From Fibrobacteria bacterium GUT31 (GTDB lineage: Bacteria; Fibrobacterota; Fibrobacteria; Fibrobacterales; Fibrobacteraceae), in the NCBI GenBank assembly GCA_001462225.1, contig LIUH01000187.1:1-63789 (forward strand): 63,789 bases of DNA. The letters are read 5' to 3'. The stretch's first letter is position 1, and every line of letters begins with the position of its first letter. A program made the position numbers and the translations under genes. The notes beneath the pieces were generated by a model, which was given only the letters and a program-made list of their open reading frames with translations, was not told the origin of the DNA and searched no databases. Of this stretch, positions 49,107 through 57,104 are shown piece after piece.

Positions 49107-49885
49107 AAACCGTAAACTTTCAGTATAAAACAGAATTGACTTTTTCTTCCTCAGCATCGGCTCACCGTTTCTTATTGAAAATTTTACCGCAAAGCGACAA
49201 TAGGCAAAGCATAAAAGATCTTTCGTGGCATATAGACCCTCCGGGAGAGGTATGGCATACAAGCGACAGTTTTGGCAACAAGGCTTTGGCCGGGTATATT
49301 GACGCCCCGCATAATCATTTCCGCTTTGGCATACATGGAACAGCGGAGATGTCAAACGAGCCATATACAATATGCAACGAACCTGAACGTATATTGCTCT
49401 ATCCGACAAAACTAACGCACCCCAGCAATGGGCTTGCGAATTTTTATAACGAGTTGGAACATTCGGCACCAAGCGACACTTTGCAACGCATACGGTATTT
49501 TTCACACGCCGTGCATACTCGTTTACGCTATGAGCGCGGAGTTACCTTAAATTCAACCACAGCGCAGCAAGCTTTTGACATAGGCATAGGGGTTTGCCAA
49601 GATTATGCACACATATTGCTCGCATTGTTGCGGTTGAGCGGCGTTCCATGCCGCTATATAGCAGGTTTGGCATCCGACTACGGCGAAACTCACGCCTGGG
49701 TGGAAGCGTGGATAGCAGACCGATATTATGGCATAGACCCCACAAGAGACAAACTGATAGACGAAAGTTACGTTGCGATATCTCGCGGTCGCGATTTTGA
49801 AGATTGCTCCGTTGAACGCGGGGTATTCAAAGGTACCTGCCGCGGAACGCAAACTATAAGTTTGAGTATGGAGTTTTTGCAATGA
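49103..49885 (+). CDS. Transglutaminase-like cysteine protease
   Basis: 260 aa. An N-terminal all-beta transglutaminase domain (FQYKTELTFSSSASAHRFLL) precedes the catalytic core with Cys165 in GIGVCQDYAH, His197 in ETHAWVEAW and Asp212 in GIDPT, so the triad is complete. Bacterial members are thought to cleave or form isopeptide bonds. No signal peptide is seen, so it acts in the cytoplasm. It overlaps the alpha-E gene and the deacylase gene at 49882 by 4 nt each. Confidence 0.9.
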   Translation: MKTVNFQYKTELTFSSSASAHRFLLKILPQSDNRQSIKDLSWHIDPPGEVWHTSDSFGNKALAGYIDAPHNHFRFGIHGTAEMSNEPYTICNEPERILLYPTKLTHPSNGLANFYNELEHSAPSDTLQRIRYFSHAVHTRLRYERGVTLNSTTAQQAFDIGIGVCQDYAHILLALLRLSGVPCRYIAGLASDYGETHAWVEAWIADRYYGIDPTRDKLIDESYVAISRGRDFEDCSVERGVFKGTCRGTQTISLSMEFLQ

Positions 49886-50817
49886 TAAAATCCGTTTCCA
49901 TAGCAGCTCTTCCTGTAACGGAAAATCTTGTTATACAGAAAAATCGCATAGAGAACAACGCATTGCCGGGATGCAAGCGTGTTTGCATAGTTACAGGCAC
50001 TCATGGCGATGAATTGGAAGGCCAATATGTGTGTGCCCGCCTCGCCAAACTGCTGAATAACGAAAAACAAAAACTCTCAGGCATTATTGACATTTATCCG
50101 GCTATAAACCCACTTGGGATAGATTCCGTCACAAGAGGTTTTCCCATGTTCGATTTGGATATGAATCGCATTTTTCCCGGCTCGCCGACCGGTTCGCTCG
50201 CAGAAGCCGTTGCTTATGACATAGTGCGTGATATAGAAGGCGCAGATATTTGCATAGATATTCATTCCAGCAATATTTTTCTCCGGGAAATTCCTCAAAT
50301 TCGCGTGAGTGAGCAAACCGAGGCAATGCTTTTCCCTTATGCGCTTATGCTCAATGTTGATCTTATATGGATACACACAGCAGCAACGGTGCTTGAGTCA
50401 ACGCTGGCACACACTCTTAATATGCGCGGAATAAAAACGCTTGTGGTTGAAATGGGTGTTGGAATGCGCATCACGGAAGGCTATTGCTCGCAGCTTATTG
50501 ACGGCATATTGAATCTATTGCATGAACTCGGTATGTGGAGCGGTCAGGTGCAGCAGACAAAAACTCCCATTGTTTCAAAAGACCGTGGCGTAGGTTTTCT
50601 CAATTCGGATGCGGCCGGTATTTTTATTCCAAACGTATCTCACGGCGATTATATTCGCGCCGGCGATCTTGTGGGTAAGGTGTTTGACCCTCTTACGGGT
50701 AACATCGTGGAGAACGCTATATCGCCTTGCGACGGCGTGTTGTTTACTTTGCGGGAATACCCCGTTGTGTTTGGCGGCTCCTTGCTTGCGAGGATTATGG
50801 GAGACGGAAATGGTTAA
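49882..50817 (+). CDS. AstE/AspA-family zinc deacylase (M14-like)
   Basis: 311 aa. Relatives remove acyl groups from amino acids (succinylglutamate desuccinylase, aspartoacylase) or act as carboxypeptidases. The zinc ligands are present: His41 and Glu44 in GTHGDELEG and His128 in CIDIHSS; the substrate Arg is in DMNRIFPG. A C-terminal beta domain (VGFLNSDAAGIFIPNVSHGDYIRAGDLV) is typical. It overlaps the transglutaminase gene by 4 nt and the next deacylase-like gene by 8 nt. Confidence 0.85.
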   Translation: MIKSVSIAALPVTENLVIQKNRIENNALPGCKRVCIVTGTHGDELEGQYVCARLAKLLNNEKQKLSGIIDIYPAINPLGIDSVTRGFPMFDLDMNRIFPGSPTGSLAEAVAYDIVRDIEGADICIDIHSSNIFLREIPQIRVSEQTEAMLFPYALMLNVDLIWIHTAATVLESTLAHTLNMRGIKTLVVEMGVGMRITEGYCSQLIDGILNLLHELGMWSGQVQQTKTPIVSKDRGVGFLNSDAAGIFIPNVSHGDYIRAGDLVGKVFDPLTGNIVENAISPCDGVLFTLREYPVVFGGSLLARIMGDGNG

Positions 50818-51745
50818 AAACATAATATATTCGATAAAATCGCCTTATCGCCAGAGTTTGGACATTATTGGGTACACATTTGGCTTTGGCGAGCTTTCGT
50901 GTTGCATAGTCGGCGCTCTCCGCGGCAACGAAATACAGCAGATGGCTATTTGCGCCCAACTGGTGAACACCATTAAACTTCTGGAAGAAAAGGGATGCAT
51001 AGCCGAAAACAAAAGCATAATGATTATACCGTGCGCGAATTATTACTCCATGAATATCGGAAAGCGTTTCTGGACAATGGACAATACGGATATAAATCGC
51101 ATGTTCCCGGGGTATGAATTGGGCGAAACAACCCAGCGCATAGCAGACGGTCTGTTCAAGGCAATAAAAGATTATAAATTCGGGGTGCAAATGGCGAGTT
51201 TTTACCAAGAAGGTGAATTTCTCCCCCACGTCAAGGTGATGAATACCGCCAGCGGAAAAGAGGAGGCTTATAAATTCCTTTCGGATTTTGGCTTGCCTTA
51301 TGGCCTCATAAGAAATCCCAGCCCATACGATACTACAACGCTCAATTACAACTGGCAAATATGGGGTTGCCAAGCGTTTTCGCTGTTTGCAACATACACC
51401 GAGCACATCGGAGGGCAATCAACCCAAGCCGCTGTAAATGCCGCCTTGCGTTTCCTGATAGCCAAGGGAATACTCAAATGGAGTTTGCACCCGGGTTCGC
51501 ACACCCGCATATTAAACGAAGATAATATATGGCGCATAAGCACAAGTTGTGCCGGGATACTCAAAAAATATGAGTCGGTAGAAGCTGAGGTTAAAGAAGG
51601 CGATTTGCTTTGCGAAATAATTCACCCTATTGAAGGGAATACTATTGATAGGGTAGTTTCACCGATTGACGGAACGGTATTTTTTTCATACAACAAGCAA
51701 CTTGTGATGGAGCATACCGATATTTTTAATATTATACCCTTTTGA
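50810..51745 (+). CDS. AstE/AspA-like protein lacking zinc ligands (probable pseudoenzyme)
   Basis: 311 aa from ATG 50810, 8-nt overlap with the previous gene. It aligns end to end with the 49882 product, keeping DINRMFPG and the C-terminal beta domain (CAGILKKYESVEAEVKEGDLLCEII). But the zinc His has become Arg (VGALRGNEI, Arg38), and the second zinc His has become Ala (Ala129, in GVQMASFY). It is therefore unlikely to be a normal zinc hydrolase and may act as a partner of the active copy, or bind a different ligand. Confidence 0.75.
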   Translation: MVKNIIYSIKSPYRQSLDIIGYTFGFGELSCCIVGALRGNEIQQMAICAQLVNTIKLLEEKGCIAENKSIMIIPCANYYSMNIGKRFWTMDNTDINRMFPGYELGETTQRIADGLFKAIKDYKFGVQMASFYQEGEFLPHVKVMNTASGKEEAYKFLSDFGLPYGLIRNPSPYDTTTLNYNWQIWGCQAFSLFATYTEHIGGQSTQAAVNAALRFLIAKGILKWSLHPGSHTRILNEDNIWRISTSCAGILKKYESVEAEVKEGDLLCEIIHPIEGNTIDRVVSPIDGTVFFSYNKQLVMEHTDIFNIIPF

Positions 51746-52263
51746 TGTTAACAAGCCCGAAAACATTAGCAATTGCATTGGCATTCTTTTCTGCGAATGC
51801 CTTTTCTCAAATTTTTTCCGTTGAGAGCGGGGTAAATTATTTTTTGGGCAATTTGCAAAAGGAGGTAAGAATTGCTCCTTATGGAGGAGCGGGTTTTGAA
51901 CTTAGGCTCTCGGATTATACAAGCGGATATTTGCAAGGTTCATACGGTTATTTGCATTTGAAAAATAATTCGGATTTTCGCGGATTGCATCAATTCATAG
52001 GGCGGACGGGTATTGAAATTTTCGATTGTCTTGGAATCGGAATAAGTTTGGCAGGTGTTAGGGGTAGCGGTGCAACTCCGGCAGCGGAGAATTATATGCT
52101 ATCCAGTAGTGAATCGGAATTTGGCTGGAATTTCCGTTTGAAACTAAATTTATTGAAATTTGAAAAATTTACGCTCGGCACAAAATTTTATTACGACAGA
52201 ATTTGGACAAACCCAAAAAATACTCATTTATTGCAAGCCGGAATATTTCTTTCCCTAGGATGA
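51745..52263 (+). CDS. Small outer-membrane protein at end of the operon
   Basis: 172 aa from ATG 51745, one base inside the previous stop (TGATG). Signal peptide (TLAIALAFFSANAFSQ) then strands alternating polar and aromatic residues (FELRLSDYTSGYLQGSYGYLHL, FEKFTLGTKFYYDRIW) and a last strand ending in AGIFLSLG, as in small beta-barrels. It suggests that the pathway product reaches or uses the cell surface. It overlaps the convergent xerC-like gene by 40 nt. Confidence 0.65.
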   Translation: MLTSPKTLAIALAFFSANAFSQIFSVESGVNYFLGNLQKEVRIAPYGGAGFELRLSDYTSGYLQGSYGYLHLKNNSDFRGLHQFIGRTGIEIFDCLGIGISLAGVRGSGATPAAENYMLSSSESEFGWNFRLKLNLLKFEKFTLGTKFYYDRIWTNPKNTHLLQAGIFLSLG

Positions 52264-53108
52264 AAATGGTGATGCTCGCTTTTTAAATAAGAGTTATCCA
52301 AATGCGTGTAAATTTGAGTGGTTGATAAATTAGCATGCCCTAAAAGTTCCTGCAAAATGCGCAAATCCATTCCCCCTGCCAAGCAATGGGTCGCAAAGGA
52401 ATGCCTGAACGAATGCGGGCTGATTGAATCTTTGCCTAAAAAAGCCGTGCGTGCTTGAATGATTTTCCATGCCCCGATTCTACTCAATTTTTTGCCGTGA
52501 AAGTTGAGAATCACGGTGTCTGTTTTCGGTTTAAGTTCTTGCCTCCATTCCTTAATCCAAAGCTCTAAATTTTCCTTTGCTTTGCCGGCGAGCGGAACCA
52601 ATCGCTGCTTATTGCCTTTGCCGACAGGAGTTATCCAGCCGTTATCCAATTGAATATGTTCCAGTTTCAAGGAAACCGCTTCGCTGATTCTTAGCCCTGC
52701 ACTGTATAAAAGTTCAAGCAAAGCGATGTCTCGCATTCTGAATTTATAGTTTGCAGGTATATTTTCAAAAACCTGTGCAACCTCATCTATGCTCAAACAT
52801 TGCGGCAAATATTTTTCGAGGCGTGGCGCGGCAAATAAATTTTCCGGTGAAAATCTTAGCTCGCCTTTTTCTTCCAAATAGTACAAAAACCCGCGCAAGG
52901 AAGAAAAGCATCGCGCCAGCGAAGAAGGTTTGTAATCAAAGGATTTTGCCTTTTCCGCCAGAAATACATCTATGCTTTTTACCGAAAGCTCCGTTTGTTC
53001 GCAAAACGGCTTTAAATCTGCCTCGTAGCTTTTGATTGTTTGCCCGGACAGATTTTTTTCCAAAGCCAAATAACGGAGGTAATCCTTTAGCAAGGGATAG
53101 AGGTCCAA
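52224..53108 (-). CDS. Tyrosine recombinase of XerC/XerD type
   Basis: 294 aa, probable TTG start. The N-terminal SAM-like DNA-binding domain is followed by the catalytic domain with Arg in LYSAGLRISEAVSLKLEHI, HSFRHSFATHCLAGG (HxxR), LLGHANLSTTQIYTHL (Gly-His and the nucleophile Tyr). It should resolve chromosome dimers or integrate an element. Its place in a flagellar operon (flgD gene directly upstream) and absence of an adjacent att-like site favour the housekeeping role. Symbol xerC or xerD cannot be settled from sequence alone. Confidence 0.87.
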   Translation of the reverse strand: MDLYPLLKDYLRYLALEKNLSGQTIKSYEADLKPFCEQTELSVKSIDVFLAEKAKSFDYKPSSLARCFSSLRGFLYYLEEKGELRFSPENLFAAPRLEKYLPQCLSIDEVAQVFENIPANYKFRMRDIALLELLYSAGLRISEAVSLKLEHIQLDNGWITPVGKGNKQRLVPLAGKAKENLELWIKEWRQELKPKTDTVILNFHGKKLSRIGAWKIIQARTAFLGKDSISPHSFRHSFATHCLAGGMDLRILQELLGHANLSTTQIYTHLDNSYLKSEHHHFHPRERNIPACNK

Positions 53109-53888
53109 CTACGCCTTATCCTCTGTTGAAGGATCCTTAATGTTCACCAAGTACCCAAGGCCGTATTGAATATCATTTATGGTTAGGGCAGCACCGCCCG
53201 AATTAAAGCTAACTCCGGTAACTTTGCCGTCTTGGTAAGCATAGCCAACTTTTTTTGAGCCATCCACACTCATAACTTCAACTGTGTATTTTCCACCCAA
53301 AAGAAAATCGCCGGTTTTCGGGTCCCTGCCATTCCAAGTCACCGTTGCCTCTCCGCCCTTAATGCTCTCAACATCTACGTCAAGTTCTGCAACTATCTCT
53401 TCATCTGCATTCTTGATTATAACAGTTCCCTGCTTATAACCCTCAGATAAATATATGTTGAACTCTCTTTCGGTCATGCCTGCGTGGGTAAAGGAGGTTT
53501 CCATTACGCGAACCTCTTTGCCGATTAGCGGAGTTGCGCTGGCATTGGTTATACTCTGAGCCTGCACACTCTGCAACTCCATAAATGCCTGCATATTGCT
53601 GGAAAGCGATGAAATGGCTGCAGTTGAATTTTGCGTAAATTCAAGCTGCGAAAATTGAGCCAACTGCGCCACAAACTCGGTGTCTTGGGCGGGATTAAGA
53701 GGGTCTTGGTATTTTAACTGGGCAACGAGCAAGGTCAAAAACTGGTCTTTGCCCATTTCCGGTGCCTTAAAAGCCTTAGTGTCACCTTCTATAACGTCGG
53801 TGCCCTCTTTGGACATAGTAACTTTGCGAGTTGAAGGTTGATTGATATAGTCATCAAATAAACCGCTGGTACCATTTACGCTAGACAT
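53109..53888 (-). CDS. flgD: Flagellar hook assembly protein FlgD
   Basis: 259 aa, good RBS (AAGGAG). FlgD caps the growing hook. The N-terminal part MGKDQFLTLLVAQLKYQDPLNPAQDTEFVAQLAQFSQLE is the FlgD signature (split around residues 46-85), followed by a beta-rich tudor/FlgD_ig region (VTWNGRDPKTGDFLLGGKYTVEVMS). It lies between xerC-like and fliK genes. Confidence 0.93.
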   Translation of the reverse strand: MSSVNGTSGLFDDYINQPSTRKVTMSKEGTDVIEGDTKAFKAPEMGKDQFLTLLVAQLKYQDPLNPAQDTEFVAQLAQFSQLEFTQNSTAAISSLSSNMQAFMELQSVQAQSITNASATPLIGKEVRVMETSFTHAGMTEREFNIYLSEGYKQGTVIIKNADEEIVAELDVDVESIKGGEATVTWNGRDPKTGDFLLGGKYTVEVMSVDGSKKVGYAYQDGKVTGVSFNSGGAALTINDIQYGLGYLVNIKDPSTEDKA

Positions 53889-53900
53889 GATTTGTTCTCC

Positions 53901-55616
53901 TTATGCTAAATATTCCATTGTGTTGTAGCCAAGCCTTCTGCCGGTATCTGCGTTTTCGTTTGCAATGGAAACCGCCAAATGCGATTCCCTGCCGCGATGA
54001 TTGTGCCTTTGACCGTGCTTCTGCTCATGCTTCTCATGTTTTTCCGCTAAAGACCAAGCATCTTGCCTGTCTTTTTGTTCAATTGAAATTTCCAAACGCT
54101 CCAGGGTTATGCCCTGCTTTTCCAAACCCTCGCGTAAAAGCCCAATATGATTTTCCAAAGCCTGCTGCGCAACAGCACTTTCTACCCTAGCGTGAATTTG
54201 CATTTCGCCGCGGTTTAAGGTGATGCGCAAATCCAATTGCCCCAAATGCTCAGGGCGGAGCTGTATTGTAAACTTTTGCTCGCCTGTGGGCGTTGTGATG
54301 AATTTTGCCCGCGCTACAACTTGGCGAATAACCTCATATTCGTTTACACGCTCCTGTGTATTTCCTGTTGTAGGAACGCTTTCCAGTTTTTCGCCTGTTT
54401 TTGGATTGACAATCTCTATTTTCATCCCGTTGCCTTCCCAAACGGCGCGAACTTCGGGTTGTACCAGTTTTTCCTGTTTTCCCTCAGCGTATTTGATTTT
54501 CACAAGATTTGCAGGATTTAATCCGTCTTCTTTAAAAAAGTCTTTTTTAAATCCGTTTTCTTTTTTTGAGGTTGAATCCAAAATTTCCGCTTTTTGTTCA
54601 ACTTCCATGCTTTCTTTCAACTGCTTGCCCAATTCTTTTCCAGTTGCAATTTCTTTGAGTATTGAAGACAATTCTTCTTGTTGGGGTTTATCTCCGCTTT
54701 TAACACTTTCCCAAAGATTTTTCAAAGTTTCTTCAAAATAATCGAGTTTCCCTTCCTCTAAAATCAACAAAACCCCTTCTTCTTCCAAATACTTGCCCAA
54801 ATCATCTAAATTTACCAAGCCTTGCTCCAATAAATTTTCTATAAAATCGTAAAATTCCATATCGGAAAATTCTTTGCGCTCTTCCCATTTAGCAATTCCC
54901 AGTTTCACCGCCAAAGGAAACGCTATCATGTTTATAGGCACTTTTTGTGCCGTTTTCTGTTGTGCTGTTTCAACCTTTGATTGTGGCATTTCAACCTTTG
55001 GTTGTGGTATTTCAGCTTCCGGTTGCGGCAATACCTCTTCTTCCGGTTGTATTAGCGTCTGCGTTAGCACATTTTCTTCCGATTGCGTTAGCTCCCCTTC
55101 TTCCGGTTGTGCTATCTGCTCATATCCCAATAATTTTTTAATGTCTTTCAAGATGCCTTCCAGCAGCTCTACTTGCCGTTCTTTTGGGAGAGCCTCTGAC
55201 ATCTGTTTGGGGTCAAGAATTTCCAGCAAACGGAAAAAAACCCGCATTATCTCCGAAGGTTCTTGGGCAATATATGGAGCTACACCTTTAGGTGCCGTAA
55301 ATTTTTCTTTGTATTCTTCAAAGAAGTCTTTTATGAATTCAAATGCTTCTGCTCCGGCTTCTTCGCCTAGAATTTCCTGCAATCTCTCCAATAATTTCGG
55401 CCCTTTAAATGCCTCATATCCGTCTAATGCATTCATAAATTCAGGAACTTCAATATGCGAATCCGGAGTTTCAATATTCAAGCTCGTTCCATAAGCAGCA
55501 GACACCGATTGCAAAAACGATTCAAAACCGCCTGCCGCTATCTGGCAGGAGCCGAAAAAAGAACCGAACCCCGATATCTCAGCGGCGACCGGTGCGGGTA
55601 TTGTTGATACATTCAT
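53901..55616 (-). CDS. fliK: Flagellar hook-length control protein FliK
   Basis: 571 aa. FliK measures hook length and switches export to filament proteins. The C-terminal Flg_hook domain is clear (about residues 440-535: FTIQLRPEHLGQLDLRITL, VARVESAVAQQALENHIG-like, GITLERLEISIEQ). The middle is low-complexity and Glu/Gln/Pro-rich, with variants of PQPEAEIPQPKVEMPQSKVE (about residues 175-215). It is followed by flgD after 12 nt and preceded by the MotE-like gene with a 4-nt overlap. Confidence 0.88.
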   Translation of the reverse strand: MNVSTIPAPVAAEISGFGSFFGSCQIAAGGFESFLQSVSAAYGTSLNIETPDSHIEVPEFMNALDGYEAFKGPKLLERLQEILGEEAGAEAFEFIKDFFEEYKEKFTAPKGVAPYIAQEPSEIMRVFFRLLEILDPKQMSEALPKERQVELLEGILKDIKKLLGYEQIAQPEEGELTQSEENVLTQTLIQPEEEVLPQPEAEIPQPKVEMPQSKVETAQQKTAQKVPINMIAFPLAVKLGIAKWEERKEFSDMEFYDFIENLLEQGLVNLDDLGKYLEEEGVLLILEEGKLDYFEETLKNLWESVKSGDKPQQEELSSILKEIATGKELGKQLKESMEVEQKAEILDSTSKKENGFKKDFFKEDGLNPANLVKIKYAEGKQEKLVQPEVRAVWEGNGMKIEIVNPKTGEKLESVPTTGNTQERVNEYEVIRQVVARAKFITTPTGEQKFTIQLRPEHLGQLDLRITLNRGEMQIHARVESAVAQQALENHIGLLREGLEKQGITLERLEISIEQKDRQDAWSLAEKHEKHEQKHGQRHNHRGRESHLAVSIANENADTGRRLGYNTMEYLA

Positions 55617-56212
55617 AGCCCTTTCTCCTTCCAGCCTAAAATTTTTGTGATTGAAGCGGCTTTTTTTGTGTTTATTGCACCTATTGCCGCCAATAATTTG
55701 CTTTGCGCACGGGAATCCGGGACTCTCTTTATTATACGCGCTATGGAATTGTCATCCAAATTCATCAAAATTGGAGCGGCTTCAACAGGCTTCATAACAG
55801 CATAAACCTGTGCCAATTCATCAATTTTTTGGTCGGAGAGAGTCTGCGATTCTCCGATTTTTTTATTTATTTCTTCCCTATTTTGGTTGATTTTCGCCAA
55901 ATTTTGGCTGGTTTCCAATTTTAAAAGTTCCAAACGGGCGGCTTCTTCCTGAAGAAGCCTTTGTTTTTCTTCCAATTCCGCCGCTAACCTGCGGTTTGCC
56001 TCATAGACCTTGCTCTGTTCCAAATCCTGGGCTTCTTGTTCCGGGGAATGCCTTTCTATGTAACCGGCGATTTTCCTTTTGGTTTCGCTATCTAAACCCC
56101 CGATTTCCATCTTTGCCGTTCCTGTAATCAATAAAACCGCAAAAAAAATCACAGGAAAAAGCAGTAGCGACACTACGCCCACACCTATCAGATCTTTAGC
56201 CCTAATATCCAT
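55613..56212 (-). CDS. MotE-like flagellar motor accessory protein
   Basis: 199 aa from ATG 56210-56212; reading on to 56257 would run through the promoter. It has one N-terminal membrane segment (VGVVSLLLFPVIFFAVLLIT), a long coiled coil (LAAELEEKQRLLQEEAARLELL) and a C-terminal MgtE_N-like domain (LAQVYAVMKPVEAAPILMNLDDNSIARIIKRV). This matches MotE, a periplasmic chaperone of the MotC ring in some phyla. It heads the motE-fliK-flgD-xerC operon. Confidence 0.8.
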   Translation of the reverse strand: MDIRAKDLIGVGVVSLLLFPVIFFAVLLITGTAKMEIGGLDSETKRKIAGYIERHSPEQEAQDLEQSKVYEANRRLAAELEEKQRLLQEEAARLELLKLETSQNLAKINQNREEINKKIGESQTLSDQKIDELAQVYAVMKPVEAAPILMNLDDNSIARIIKRVPDSRAQSKLLAAIGAINTKKAASITKILGWKEKGL

Positions 56213-56256
56213 ACCGTTTGTATTTGCAAAAAGTGTGCCACTTTTCTCAACTCTCA

Positions 56257-56285
56257 ATTATATCGGTTTATTTCAAGGCCTTCAA
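56257..56285 (-). promoter_or_regulatory. Promoter of the motE-fliK-flgD operon
   Basis: TTGAAG (56280-56285) and TATAAT (56257-56262) on the minus strand with 17 nt between. Expected start about 56250, giving a 38-nt leader. A short CTCAACT heptad pair is at 56246-56256. Confidence 0.7.
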
Positions 56286-56344
56286 AATTTCGCAAAAATT
56301 TCATAATTTCACTCTCTCTTAATGCAAATATAGCAAACGTAGTC

Positions 56345-56516
56345 TACGTTTACTATAGAAAACGTTGATTTACTCGCTTGGGTATAGGGTATAGGGTTTG
56401 GGGTATGGGGATTATTCAACATAAAACGCATAATTTTGCAAATAATTGAGGTTTTTCCATACCCTATACCCCATACCCCAAACCCAAACATTGAGTTAAT
56501 CATTACTTACTATATT
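56345..56516. repeat. Intergenic palindromic element with GGGTATA heptads
   Basis: AAACGTTGAT at 56358, a G-rich arm (GGGTATA, GGGTTTG, GGGGTAT units, 56380-56411), the spacer with ATTATTCAACATAAAACGCA that matches the copy at 41235, a C-rich arm (about 56455-56490) and the right end TTAATCATTACTTACTATATT. The TATATT at 56511-56516 is the likely promoter of tRNA-Ala. Confidence 0.9.
56511..56516 (+). promoter_or_regulatory. Putative -10 box of tRNA-Ala
   Basis: TATATT, 12 nt before the tRNA-Ala 5' end, supplied by the right end of the palindromic element. Confidence 0.5.
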
Positions 56517-56528
56517 CTCTCTTACCTT

Positions 56529-56601
56529 GGGGATATAGCTCAGTTGGTAGAGCGACGCGTTCGCAATGCGTAGGCCAGGGGTTCGAATCCCCTTATCTCC
56601 A
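56529..56601 (+). tRNA. tRNA-Ala (anticodon CGC)
   Basis: GGGGATA and TATCTCC form the acceptor stem (one G-U pair), discriminator A, anticodon stem ACGCG/TGCGT with loop TTCGCAA giving anticodon CGC, and a T arm with GGTTCGAATCC. CCA is not encoded: CT and then the ATG of the next gene follow. Confidence 0.92.
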
Positions 56602-56603
56602 CT

Positions 56604-57104
56604 ATGAGTTTAGAACCTTGGTTGGTTTTGAGAGTTCCGGAAACTTCCGTTTTTATACATGCAATGCCTGCGGGCAAAGTTTCTAAGACATGGCCTATTG
56701 AAATTCTTTTGCACATTTTGAAATTGCCCGGTGTTGAAATAAAATTTGATTCTCTCGGCAAACCCTGTTTGCCTCAGGGGTTGGGATTCGCAAATTGGAG
56801 CAATAGCAAAGGGGAATGTATCCTTGCATATTCAAAAGAATGCGAAGTTGGAATAGATTTGGAATTTTACCGCGACAGAAATTTTGAAGCTATTTCAAAG
56901 AGATTTTTTGCCCCAAGCGAAATAACAAGCAAGGCGGAAATTTTTTATTCGTATTGGACAAAAAAAGAGGCCTATTATAAATGCTTGGGCGGGAAATTTT
57001 TTTCCGTTTTAAAAAGCGATTCATACCCGAATGCGAAAATATGGAACCTGCAAGGTCCGTATAGGGAAAAACACGAGCTTGCGCTATGCCTCAAAATCAA
57101 ATAG
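56604..57104 (+). CDS. Sfp-type 4'-phosphopantetheinyl transferase
   Basis: 166 aa, short for the family. It adds phosphopantetheine from coenzyme A to carrier proteins. The conserved motifs are ECEVGIDLEFYR (Asp85, Glu87 for magnesium) and FYSYWTKKEAYYKCLGG (Glu122, Lys126). ATG 56604 lies 2 nt after the 3' end of tRNA-Ala and has no RBS. It overlaps the U32 peptidase gene by 19 nt. It may serve fatty-acid or a secondary-metabolite carrier protein. Confidence 0.85.
   Translation: MSLEPWLVLRVPETSVFIHAMPAGKVSKTWPIEILLHILKLPGVEIKFDSLGKPCLPQGLGFANWSNSKGECILAYSKECEVGIDLEFYRDRNFEAISKRFFAPSEITSKAEIFYSYWTKKEAYYKCLGGKFFSVLKSDSYPNAKIWNLQGPYREKHELALCLKIK

Noticed and set aside
52224-53108. Tyrosine recombinase as integrase of a mobile element
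   Set aside because: It is co-transcribed with flagellar genes, shows XerC/D-like length and motifs, and no att-like repeat or tRNA disruption is visible.
54874-55494. Plus-strand Ser/Cys-rich open frame opposite fliK
   Set aside because: It is a mirror of the low-complexity fliK repeat; no RBS, and fliK is well supported on the other strand.
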